NCBI GenBank assembly: GCA_958296065.1
Contig: CATQHX010000073.1
Span: 62,001 to 126,000 of the forward strand
From: Vicinamibacterales bacterium
GTDB lineage: Bacteria > Acidobacteriota > Vicinamibacteria > Vicinamibacterales > UBA8438
DNA length: 64,000 nt
Direction of reading: 5' to 3'
Below, piece after piece: positions 45,207 to 56,294 of this stretch; position 1 is the stretch's first letter, and each line of letters opens with the position of its first letter. The notes beneath the pieces were generated by a model. It saw only the letters and a program-made list of their open reading frames with translations. It searched no databases and was not told the origin of the DNA. A program made the translations under genes and the position numbers.

Positions 45207-46544
45207 ATGACTGCCACTGCCGACCTGCTGACGCGCGACATCGCGCACCTCATCCATCCGCTGCACGAAGAGCCTGTGCACCGCAACGCCCGGGTCTGGG
45301 TAAGGGGCGAGGGGGCGACCCTCACCGACGCGGACGGGCGCGAGTACATCGACGGCCTCGCGGGGCTCTGGAACGTCACGGCCGGGCACGGCCGGACGGA
45401 GCTGGCCGACGCGATGCGCGATCAGGCCGCCGAGCTCGCCTACGCGTCCGGCTACGCCGGCAGCTCCAACCCCCGCGCCATCGAGCTGGCCGAGCGCCTG
45501 TCGCAGCTGTGCTACCCGTCAATCAACCGTTTCTTCTTTACGAGCGGCGGCGGCGAGGCCACCGACAGCAGCATCAAGATGGCGCGCGCCTACTGGAAGC
45601 TGCGCGGCCGGCCGGACAAGACCAGGGTGATCTCCCGGATCAACGGTTACCACGGGGTGACGCTGGCCGCGATGAGCGCCACCGGGCTCAGCCGCTACTG
45701 GCCGCTGTTCGAGCCGCGCGTGCCGGGGTTCTCCCACATCCCCGCACCCGATCCGTACCGCTACGAGGCGCCGCCCGGCGAGAGCCAGGGGGTGGCCGCG
45801 GCCAACGAGCTCGAACGGGCCATCGTGCGCGAGGGACCGGACACGGTGGCGATGTTCATCGCCGAGCCGGTTCAGGGCGCCGGCGGCGTCATCGTCCCTC
45901 CGGACGACTACTTCCGGCGCATCCGCGAGATCTGCGACCGCTACGAGGTCCTGCTCGTCGCCGACGAGGTCATCACCGGCTTCGGCCGCACCGGCCGCCT
46001 CTTCGCGCTCGATCACTGGGGCATCGAGCCGGACATCATGCAGTTCGCCAAGGCGATCACGTCGGGGTACTTCCCCTTCGGCGGCATCGGCATCAGCGAC
46101 CGGGTGGCCGCGACGCTCGACGAGGCAGGCGAGCCGTGGATGCACGCCTACACCTACAGCGCGCACCCGGTAGGCTGCGCGGTGGCCCTGCGGACGTTGC
46201 GCATCATCGAGGACGAGCGATTCCCCGAGCAGGCGGCAGCCAAGGGCGACGAGCTGCTCGACCGGCTCCGCGCGGCGCTGTCCGATCACCCGCACGTGGG
46301 CGACATCCGCGGCAAGGGACTGATGTGCGCGGTGGAGCTGGTCGAGGACCGGGCCACCAAACGGTCGTTTCCGGCCGGCCACGGCATCGGCGCCGCGGTA
46401 CTCCGCGCGTCCATAGAGCGCGGCCTCGTCAGCCGCGTCAAGGCCGACACCTACGTGCTGGCCCCGCCGATCGTGACCACGAGCGCGCAGATCGAACGCA
46501 CCGTCGACATACTGGCGGACGCCATACGCGCGGTGCTCGACTGA
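45207..46544 (+). CDS. Class III aminotransferase
   Basis: A 445-residue PLP-dependent aminotransferase of class III. Marks are FFTSGGGEATDSSIKMARAY, NGYHGVTLAAMSATGLSRYW, the Asp in LLVADEVITGFGRTGRLF, the PLP lysine in QFAKAITSGYFPFGGI and the end YVLAPPIVTTSAQI. It is closest in form to omega-amino acid or polyamine:pyruvate aminotransferases. The substrate is not decided by the sequence. The ATG at 45207 gives the normal N-terminus (HLIHPLHEEP); earlier in-frame ATGs at 45135 and 45048 would add unlike sequence. Confidence 0.88.
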   Translation: MTATADLLTRDIAHLIHPLHEEPVHRNARVWVRGEGATLTDADGREYIDGLAGLWNVTAGHGRTELADAMRDQAAELAYASGYAGSSNPRAIELAERLSQLCYPSINRFFFTSGGGEATDSSIKMARAYWKLRGRPDKTRVISRINGYHGVTLAAMSATGLSRYWPLFEPRVPGFSHIPAPDPYRYEAPPGESQGVAAANELERAIVREGPDTVAMFIAEPVQGAGGVIVPPDDYFRRIREICDRYEVLLVADEVITGFGRTGRLFALDHWGIEPDIMQFAKAITSGYFPFGGIGISDRVAATLDEAGEPWMHAYTYSAHPVGCAVALRTLRIIEDERFPEQAAAKGDELLDRLRAALSDHPHVGDIRGKGLMCAVELVEDRATKRSFPAGHGIGAAVLRASIERGLVSRVKADTYVLAPPIVTTSAQIERTVDILADAIRAVLD

Positions 46545-46630
46545 CCCACAGCGCGCCGTCCGCTACCGCACCCTCGCCCACCTCGAACGGGAGCGGTCCG
46601 TGCAGAAACCGACTCACGTGCGGCCTGCGG

Positions 46631-46723
46631 GCTACGGCTCGGTCGACTCGGCACCCGTTCCGGCCGACGGAGACCGGCCAAGGGCTATGGCTCGGTCGAC
46701 TCCGCCCCGTGCCGGCCTACCGA
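46631..46723. repeat. Short duplication of the hydrolase 3' end
   Basis: About 40 bases at 46684-46723, which hold the last 13 codons and the stop of the hydrolase gene, recur in altered form at 46631-46670 (both hold GGCTCGGTCGACTC). The outer copy has a one-base frame change. It looks like an old local duplication. Confidence 0.45.
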
Positions 46724-47887
46724 GAAGCGCCCGTCGGCATGTCCCCGGAACGTCCCGTGCGCGAGCCACTCGCGGGACGCCTCGTGCATGAACCTGTACT
46801 GGGTCTCCTCCCAGACGGCGAAGTGGGTCGCGCAGGCCATCGTCACCAGCACGGTGCCGTCGGCGCCGGTGAGGTCCTCGTAGAGCTGCTCGTCCGGTCC
46901 GAGCAGGCGGTCCTGCTCGCCCACCAGAATCAGCGTCGGCGCCTGCACCTTCGCGGCGTACTCGCGATTCCAGCCCCAGGAACCGGCCGAGGTGCGGACC
47001 CGCATCACGCCGTGCGGCGGTCCCCAGACCGCGCCCCGCTGGTCGTAGGCCATGACGGTCTGCCAGATGACCCGCTGAATGCCCGGATCGATCTGATCCT
47101 CGCAGGCGACGGTGGAGCGCCAGCGTCCGTTCTCCAGCGCGTCGCGAGTCTGCAGGCGCATGGGCACCTCCCCGGCCGGGATCGCCTCCGGCGGATCGGA
47201 GGGCCGATCACGTCCGTAGCCGGGAGCGAACAGCACCAGCTTGTCGATCTTCTCGGGATGGCGCGCCGCGAAGCCGCCCGTGCGCGGGCCGCCCGCGGAC
47301 CACCCGACCAGACTGACCCTGTCGACGCCCCGCAGCTCGCGGATGTAGTCGACGACCCGGCCGATCTCGTCCCAATCGGACTGGCTCGTGGTCAGCCCGT
47401 GCCGGTAGCTCGGCTCGCAGTCCTCGTCCAGCGGGTTGGGGCTGACGACGGCCCGGTCGTCGGGCGCCATGTTGCACGGATCGTCCATCATCGGGCGCGG
47501 CGACAGCCCGTAGCCGGTCTGGTCCATCGAGAACGTGTCGAACCCGGCTGCCGCCAGATGCTCCATCCAGGAGTAGTCCTTGTAGGGCAGGTCGTAGTCC
47601 GGCACCGAGGGAATCGACCCGCCGTGCACGAACAGCACCACCCTCCCCTCCGGCCGCTCGCCCGCCGCGATGCGGTCGGCAAGGTCCCGGCTCAGCTTCT
47701 CGTGCAGAAAGAGGCCGACCCGCTCGCCCTCGTTGGCCGGAACCGTCGAGGTGTGCGGCACGAAGCGGTCGACGGTGACGAAGGCATCGTCCGCGGCTCC
47801 GAGTCCCGCTGCCGCAAGGCTCAGCGCGCCCGCGGCGGCCGCCGCCAGGGCGCTCGCCCTCCGTGTCGATGTCATGGTTCCGAACAT
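46685..47887 (-). CDS. Exported alpha/beta hydrolase
   Basis: A 400-residue alpha/beta hydrolase with a signal peptide (to about 33). The oxyanion region is VVLFVHGGSIPSVPDYDLP near 84 and the nucleophile elbow is LVGWSAGGPRTGG near 195. The acid is in LILVGEQDRLLGPDEQ and the catalytic His in MACATHFAVWEE. GGAG precedes the ATG. Such enzymes split esters or amides outside the cytosol; the substrate is unknown. Confidence 0.87.
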   Translation of the reverse strand: MFGTMTSTRRASALAAAAAGALSLAAAGLGAADDAFVTVDRFVPHTSTVPANEGERVGLFLHEKLSRDLADRIAAGERPEGRVVLFVHGGSIPSVPDYDLPYKDYSWMEHLAAAGFDTFSMDQTGYGLSPRPMMDDPCNMAPDDRAVVSPNPLDEDCEPSYRHGLTTSQSDWDEIGRVVDYIRELRGVDRVSLVGWSAGGPRTGGFAARHPEKIDKLVLFAPGYGRDRPSDPPEAIPAGEVPMRLQTRDALENGRWRSTVACEDQIDPGIQRVIWQTVMAYDQRGAVWGPPHGVMRVRTSAGSWGWNREYAAKVQAPTLILVGEQDRLLGPDEQLYEDLTGADGTVLVTMACATHFAVWEETQYRFMHEASREWLAHGTFRGHADGRFSVGRHGAESTEP

Positions 47888-47919
47888 GGCTCACTCCTGT
47901 CCCTGACGCCGGCTACTTC

Positions 47920-48028
47920 ATGACGCCGACGGCCCCGCCCGGACGACGTTCCATCGGCGTCTACGCGATGAAGCTCGCCCTGGGCGACGAATGACGCCGA
48001 CGGCCCCGCCCGGACGACGTTCCATCGG
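47920..48028. repeat. 38-base direct repeat, two copies
   Basis: The same 38 bases (starting ATGACGCCGACGGCC and ending TTCCATCGG) occur at 47920-47957 and 47991-48028, 71 bases apart, in the gap between the hydrolase and rhodanese genes. No gene is seen in this gap. Confidence 0.75.
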
Positions 48029-48100
48029 ACCCGTTGCGGCCATCGCGGCGACTCCGCACGAAACGTTGCCGCGCGCGGGACGTTGCCGCGTGCGACGGCC

Positions 48101-48529
48101 CTACCGTGTCGGCTGAATCGGTCCCTCGGCGGGACGAGCCGTGTCTCCGACCTCGTGTCCGCTCGCCTTCCAGTCGTTCAATGCACAGAATTCGCCGGCG
48201 CTGTAACCGTTGGATCTGAAGAGCTCCGCGGCCCGGGAGCTCCGCCCTCCGGCGTTTCAAAAGAAGACGAGCCGCACGTCCTTCGGAATGTCCGGCATGC
48301 GGGCCTCGAGCTCGCCGACCGGAATGTGGATCGAGCCGGGGATCGAGCCGCTCTCCACCTCGTAGTCCTCCCGGACATCGATCAGCAGCACCTCCGCACC
48401 GGCATCGAGCTGCGCCTTCAGCTCGTCGACATCCAGACGTTGGGTCTGCGCGGCCGCCGAAGCCGCCAGCACCAGCCCGAGCATCGCAAGCGTCGTGCCT
48501 GCGCGTGTCACCATCTGTCTCGCTCTCAT
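48101..48529 (-). CDS. Exported rhodanese with in-frame TGA at the catalytic Cys (candidate selenoprotein)
   Basis: Read straight through the TGA at 48257-48259, this is a 142-residue single-domain rhodanese. A signal peptide (residues 1-28, ASAAAQ) shows export. The first half holds EVLLIDVREDYEVESGSIPG and GSIHIPVGELEARMPDIPKD. Residue 91, where rhodaneses have the sulfur-carrying Cys, is TGA. It is followed at once by the active loop NAGGRS and then SRAAELFRSNGYS and DWKASGHEV, ending at a TAG at 48101-48103. No frameshift occurs in the 51 codons after TGA. If TGA stops translation, the protein is a 90-residue stub without its active site. The ATG at 48529 has GAGG seven bases before it; an ATG at 48514 is an alternative. 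Confidence 0.68.
48220..48243 (-). promoter_or_regulatory. SECIS-like hairpin after the rhodanese TGA
   Basis: In the mRNA sense, GGAGCTCC (48243-48236) pairs with GGAGCTCT (48227-48220), giving seven Watson-Crick pairs and one G-U pair around an 8-base loop CGGGCCGC. The loop begins 21 bases after the TGA and has a G in its first two positions. These values fit the general bacterial SECIS rule as I know it (loop 16-37 bases after TGA, a G early in the loop). A weaker competing fold nearer the TGA exists. GC-rich DNA makes chance hairpins common. Confidence 0.4.
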
Positions 48530-48723
48530 CGCGGTACCTCGCTCAACGGTGTCATCCGGCCGCCGAATCCCACGTCCACGGTCCAATCATGCCCCAAGCG
48601 GCGCCGCCGACACCAGCGGATCCCCCGTCTCCCTGCCGCCGAAGCCGACCGCCGCCGGGTGCAGACCCTCGATTCGGTACCGAAACGGCAAGATTGCGAG
48701 CAGCGTCTTCCAGGGCTGATACA

Positions 48724-51702
48724 ATGATCACCCGTCGCGTGACAGCAGGTCTGACCCGCCGCTTCGGCCTCGCGTCATTCGTCGCATCCCTCGCGATGGC
48801 TCCCGCGGTTTCGGCTCAGGCGCCGCGAACTCTCGCCATCACTCCATTTGCCAGCATCAGCGCCGAATCGGGCCGCGACTGGATCGGAATCGGCATTGCC
48901 GAGTCGATCGGCACGGACCTGGGCGGCGCGGACGGAATCGATGTCCTCGGCCGTGCGGCAGTCGAGGAAGCAACCGCCAGCCTGGGTGGCGCCGCACCCC
49001 GGCCGCCCACCGAGCGTGTGCTGATCGAGACGGTGCGGGAGCTCGGCGCGGACTACCTGCTGGCGGGAGCGTTCCAGCAGCTCGGCCAGCGGTTGCGACT
49101 GACCGCCCGGCTCATCGACGTCCAGAGCGAGACGGCGGTGGAGGCCTTCAAGGTCGACGGCCGCAGCGACGACCTGTTCGAGCTGCAGGACCGACTGGCC
49201 GACAGCGTTCGCGAGACCCTCGGGGCCCTCGCCGACCGGGGCGGCAGCGCCTATAGCGCCGGCGCCGGGATCCGGACGGGAAACGGCGGTGCGGAGAGCG
49301 CCGGGGTGAACGGCGGGGCCGGGGGCGCCGGGGTGCCGGCGGAAAACGGCGGGGCCGGGGGCGCCGTGCTCGGCGCCGGCAACGGCGGCAACGGAAGCAA
49401 CGCCCGATATGGCGGCAACGGCGGCAACGGCGGGAGCCTCGGACCGGATGCCTCGACGGCCGGGCGCGGACCGGCAACGGCCAGCAGCCGCGGCATCGCC
49501 GACGGCGACCTCCTGCTCGGCGCAACGCGCGCGCCGCGGTCGGCGCCCGCGGCCCAGACCGGGCCGACGGCAGGCTTCGCGATCGGTGGCCGCCGTAGCG
49601 TGCAGGCGCGTCGAACGACCGAGCCGCCGGCCATCGACGGTCGCCTCGACGACGCGGTCTGGCGCGAAGCCGTGCTCATCACCGACTTCACCCAGACGAA
49701 CCCCGTCGAGGGCGCGCCCCCGACGGAGCGGACGGAGGCCTGGATCGCCTACGACGCCGACCACCTCTACTTCGCCTTCCACGCGCACTACACGAACCCC
49801 GGAGAGCTGCGCGCCAACCGCGTCGACCGGGACCAGACGCGGCGCGACGACTGGATCGCCGTGATGTTCGATCCGTTCCTCGACCAGCAGCGCGCGTATC
49901 GCTTCTCCGTCAACGCCTACGGGATCCAGGGGGACGCCGTCATTCGAGGCGGTCGGAGCATGCGCGGTCCACCGGGGGGCGGCGGAGACACCTCCTGGGA
50001 CGCCCTGTTCGAGTCGGGAGGCGCCGTCGTCGCCGACGGTTGGACGGCCGAGATGGCGATCCCCTTCAAGAGCCTGCGCTATCCGTCTCGCGGCGACGGC
50101 GAGCACCGGTGGGGCTTCCAGATCACCCGCACGATGCAGTCCAAGGACGAAACGGTGGTCTGGGCGCCCATGACGAGAGCCGTGGCGGGCGTGCTCACCC
50201 AGATGGGCACACTGGGCGGATTGCGCGGCTTGTCGGCAAGCCGGAACCTGGAGCTTCTGCCGACCGCGACCGCCATTCAGCTCGGCCGGCTGACCGACAC
50301 CGGCTACGTCGAGGACGACACCCAACCCGACTTCGGATTCAACATGAAGTACGGCGTCACCTCGAATCTCACCGCCGACTTCACTCTCAATCCCGACTTC
50401 TCGCAGATCGAGGCGGATCGCCCGCAGATCGAGACCAACCAGCGGTACCCGCTCTTCTTCCCCGAGCTGCGCCCGTTCTTCCTCGAGGGACAGGAGATCT
50501 TCCGCACGCCGGGCCGCACGAACCTCGTCCACACCAAGACCATCGTCGACCCGCAGATCGGCGGCAAGCTCACCGGCAAGACCGGCAACACCACGCTCGG
50601 CCTTCTCGTGGCGAACGACGCGGCCCCCGGCAAGTTCGACGACCCGGGCGCGTACGGCTTCGGTGAAACGGCGAACTTCGTCATCGGACGGGCCCGCTAC
50701 GACCTCTACTCGCAGTCGTACCTCGGGGCAATCATGACCGACCGCGAGTTCCTCGACTCGTACAGCCGCGTGGCGGGAGTCGACGGTCGGTTCCGACTCG
50801 GCCAGACGCACAGGGCGCAGTTCCTGGCAGTCACCTCGTCACACCGCGACCTCGACGGCAACACCCTGAACGGGCCGATGTTCAACGCCGAGCTCCGGCG
50901 CGACGGCCGCCACCTCAGCTACAGCGTCGACTTCAACAGCATCGACCCGGACTTCCGCACCGACGCCGGCTTCGTCCGGCGCGTCGACATGCAGCAGTTC
51001 GACGCGGACATCGAGTACGAGTGGTGGCCCGAGAGCTGGCTGATCAGTTGGGGTCCGCAATTCAGATACCGGCGGAACGTCGATCACTCGGGCATTCTGC
51101 AGGACGAGGACTTCCGCGCGGACATGAGCATGCGATTCGCGCGCAACGTCTTCTTCCGCGCCGACGCGCAGCGCGAGATGGAGCGGTTCCAGGGCATCGA
51201 CTTCCACAAGACCCGCTTCTCGATGCGCAACGGCATCAACACGAGCAGGCGCTTCTCGCTGTTCTACGGCATCGACTGGGGCGAGCAGATCCGCTTCGTC
51301 GAGAACCCCTTCCTCGGCCGCATGCTCGACTACAACATCAGCCTGACGCTGCTGCCCACCTCGCGCCTGAACACGCAGTTCCGCCTCGACACCGCCCGCT
51401 TCAGCGACATGCACACCGGCGGGCTGGTGTTCGACGTGAAGATCCTGCGCTCGTTCACCACCTACCAGTTCACCGACCGGCTGATGGTCCGGAACATTCT
51501 GGAGCGCAACACCGGCAACGGGAAGGTGGGCATCAACCTCCTGTTCACCTACCGCGTCAACGCCGGCACGGCCTTCTACATCGGCTACGACGACCGGCTG
51601 CAGGAGGGCATCTACCTGGACAGGGAGCGGTTCTACAACCGCGACCTGCAGCGGCAGCAGCGGGCTTTCTTCACGAAGCTGCAGTACCTGTTCCGCTATT
51701 GA
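48724..51702 (+). CDS. DUF5916 outer-membrane protein with TolB/FlgO-like N-terminal domain
   Basis: A 992-residue protein in four parts. After a signal peptide (to about 34) comes a domain like FlgO/TolB-N/CsgG-type proteins (TLAITPFASISAESGRDWIG, ADYLLAGAFQQLGQRLRLTA, DLFELQDRLADSVRETLGAL). A Gly/Asn/Ala-rich linker (about 180-245) follows, then a CBM9-like domain (IDGRLDDAVWREAVLITDFT) and a DUF5916 beta-barrel (NLTADFTLNPDFSQIEADRP, FFPELRPFFLEGQEIFR) that ends in the aromatic YLFRY. The barrel sits in the outer membrane. An AGGG site precedes the ATG. The function of DUF5916 is unknown; this fusion with an N-terminal TolB-like domain is notable. Confidence 0.82.
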   Translation: MITRRVTAGLTRRFGLASFVASLAMAPAVSAQAPRTLAITPFASISAESGRDWIGIGIAESIGTDLGGADGIDVLGRAAVEEATASLGGAAPRPPTERVLIETVRELGADYLLAGAFQQLGQRLRLTARLIDVQSETAVEAFKVDGRSDDLFELQDRLADSVRETLGALADRGGSAYSAGAGIRTGNGGAESAGVNGGAGGAGVPAENGGAGGAVLGAGNGGNGSNARYGGNGGNGGSLGPDASTAGRGPATASSRGIADGDLLLGATRAPRSAPAAQTGPTAGFAIGGRRSVQARRTTEPPAIDGRLDDAVWREAVLITDFTQTNPVEGAPPTERTEAWIAYDADHLYFAFHAHYTNPGELRANRVDRDQTRRDDWIAVMFDPFLDQQRAYRFSVNAYGIQGDAVIRGGRSMRGPPGGGGDTSWDALFESGGAVVADGWTAEMAIPFKSLRYPSRGDGEHRWGFQITRTMQSKDETVVWAPMTRAVAGVLTQMGTLGGLRGLSASRNLELLPTATAIQLGRLTDTGYVEDDTQPDFGFNMKYGVTSNLTADFTLNPDFSQIEADRPQIETNQRYPLFFPELRPFFLEGQEIFRTPGRTNLVHTKTIVDPQIGGKLTGKTGNTTLGLLVANDAAPGKFDDPGAYGFGETANFVIGRARYDLYSQSYLGAIMTDREFLDSYSRVAGVDGRFRLGQTHRAQFLAVTSSHRDLDGNTLNGPMFNAELRRDGRHLSYSVDFNSIDPDFRTDAGFVRRVDMQQFDADIEYEWWPESWLISWGPQFRYRRNVDHSGILQDEDFRADMSMRFARNVFFRADAQREMERFQGIDFHKTRFSMRNGINTSRRFSLFYGIDWGEQIRFVENPFLGRMLDYNISLTLLPTSRLNTQFRLDTARFSDMHTGGLVFDVKILRSFTTYQFTDRLMVRNILERNTGNGKVGINLLFTYRVNAGTAFYIGYDDRLQEGIYLDRERFYNRDLQRQQRAFFTKLQYLFRY

Positions 51703-51727
51703 CGGCCCGCCCTCCACCGCATCGCAG

Positions 51728-51823
51728 AGCTCACGACCCTCGGCGTAGAGCTCGCGACCCTCGGCGCAAGCTCGCGAACCCTCGGCGCAAGCTCGCGACC
51801 CTCGGCGCAAGCTCGCGAACCCG
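51728..51823. repeat. Tandem repeat of 20-21 bases, about 4.6 copies
   Basis: Units AGCTCGCGACCCTCGGCGCA start at 51728, 51749, 51769, 51790 and, partly, 51810, with a few changes. The array lies between the DUF5916 gene and bioF. Alternate units differ by one base in length (CGACC or CGAACC), a higher-order pattern that suggests pairwise expansion. Confidence 0.8.
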
Positions 51824-51911
51824 CGGTCGCGCCGCCCCAGCCCGCTCCTCACGGCAAGGCGTGCATACGCGGCGGTGCACCCGCCGGTGCGTGATGTACG
51901 ATTGCCAACAC

Positions 51912-55178
<3,267 letters not shown>

Positions 55179-55179
<1 letters not shown>

Positions 55180-55196
55180 GGGGCGGTAGCGCCTCT
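55179..55196. terminator. Short hairpin between bioD and bioB
   Basis: AGGGGCG and CGCCTCT pair (with one G-T pair) around a GTAG loop at the end of bioD and just before the 3' end of bioB. It is short and lacks a T-run, so it may be a weak terminator. Confidence 0.35.
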
Positions 55197-55209
55197 GTCG
55201 CGCGGGCTG

Positions 55210-56169
55210 CTAGACGCGGGCCGCGGCGGCCGCTCCGCGCAGCCCGAGGCGCTCGAGAAACTCGGCGTCCGCGTCCGGCTCGGGGTTCGGCGTGGTCAGC
55301 AACCGGTCGCCGAGGAAGATGGAGTTCGCTCCCGCCAGGAAGCACAGCGCCTGCACCGCTTCGTCCATCCGCAGGCGGCCGGCGCTGAGCCGGACCTTCG
55401 ACGCAGGCATCAGGATGCGGGCGGTCGCGATGATCCTTACGACGTCGTCCCACGGAACCGCAGGCTCATCGGCGAGCGGCGTTCCCCGGACCGCGACCAG
55501 CGTGTTGATCGGCACGCTCTCGGGATGCGGGCGCTGCCTGGCCAGCTCGAGGAGCAGATCGATACGGTCTTCGTGGCTCTCGCCCATGCCGACGATGCCG
55601 CCGCAGCACACCTTGATCCCGGCATCGCGGACGCGGCGCAGGGTCTCGAGACGGTCGTCGTAGGTACGGGTAGTGATGATCGACTCGTAGAAGTCGCGAC
55701 CGGTATCGAGATTGTGGTTGTAGTAGTCGAGGCCGGCTTCGCGCAGCCGTGCGGCCTGGTCAGGGTCCAGCATGCCGAGGGTGGCGCAGCTCTCCAGCCC
55801 GAGCGCCTTGATCTCCCCGATCATCTCGAGCACCTGGTCGAACGCCGGACCGTCCGCCGCCTGCCGCCACGCCGCCCCGATGCAGAAGCGGTCGGCGCCG
55901 CCGGCCCGCGCCCTGGCCGCCGCTTCCGCGACGTCCTGCACGCTCATCAATCCGGTCGCTTCGACACCCGCCCGGTAGTGCGCGGATTGCGGGCAGTAGG
56001 CGCAATCCTCGGGACAGCCGCCGGTCTTGACGCTCAGCAGCGACGCGCACTGCACGGCCGCCGGATCGTGGTGGCGGCGGTGCACGCCGGCCGCCTCGTA
56101 CACCAGGTCGAGCAGACCGCGGCCGTAGAGGGCGGCGACCGAATCCCGAGTAAGCGAGTCTATTTCCAT
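55210..56169 (-). CDS. bioB: Biotin synthase
   Basis: A 319-residue radical SAM enzyme that inserts sulfur into dethiobiotin. The radical SAM motif is CPEDCAYC (Cys52, Cys56, Cys59). [43 protein letters not shown]-like ([12 protein letters not shown]) and [19 protein letters not shown] complete the family pattern. It converges on bioFAD, so it has its own promoter; a TATAAT box lies 17 bases before the ATG (complement 56187-56192). Confidence 0.95.
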   Translation of the reverse strand: MEIDSLTRDSVAALYGRGLLDLVYEAAGVHRRHHDPAAVQCASLLSVKTGGCPEDCAYCPQSAHYRAGVEATGLMSVQDVAEAAARARAGGADRFCIGAAWRQAADGPAFDQVLEMIGEIKALGLESCATLGMLDPDQAARLREAGLDYYNHNLDTGRDFYESIITTRTYDDRLETLRRVRDAGIKVCCGGIVGMGESHEDRIDLLLELARQRPHPESVPINTLVAVRGTPLADEPAVPWDDVVRIIATARILMPASKVRLSAGRLRMDEAVQALCFLAGANSIFLGDRLLTTPNPEPDADAEFLERLGLRGAAAAARV

Positions 56170-56186
56170 GCCACGTGCAACGAGGG

Positions 56187-56192
56187 ATTATA
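56187..56192 (-). promoter_or_regulatory. Putative -10 box of bioB
   Basis: A perfect TATAAT on the minus strand, 17 bases before the bioB ATG. No good -35 box is found at the normal distance. It is one of several TATAAT-like boxes close to starts in this window. Confidence 0.45.
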
Positions 56193-56280
56193 GTGGCTCG
56201 CCGCATTGCCGACCGGGTCGGCGGCTCGGCCCGCTTGCGTCAGGCCAGTCAGGCCTCTCCGTGCCGCTCGCGGGTCACCC

Positions 56281-56286
56281 TATAAT
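56281..56286 (+). promoter_or_regulatory. Putative -10 box of the MocR-type aminotransferase
   Basis: A perfect TATAAT ends eight bases before the ATG at 56295. Transcription would begin at or near the start codon, giving a leaderless or very short leader. A GAAGG piece lies between, too close to the ATG for a normal ribosome site. Confidence 0.45.
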
Positions 56287-56294
56287 TGAAGGTC

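Noticed and set aside
47961-48260. A 99-codon minus-strand frame over the rhodanese 3' half
   Set aside because: It is Arg-rich and in a different frame from the rhodanese motifs; the rhodanese frame explains this DNA better.
51728-51823. Tandem 20-21 base units as a CRISPR array
   Set aside because: Units are directly joined without spacers and no cas genes are present.
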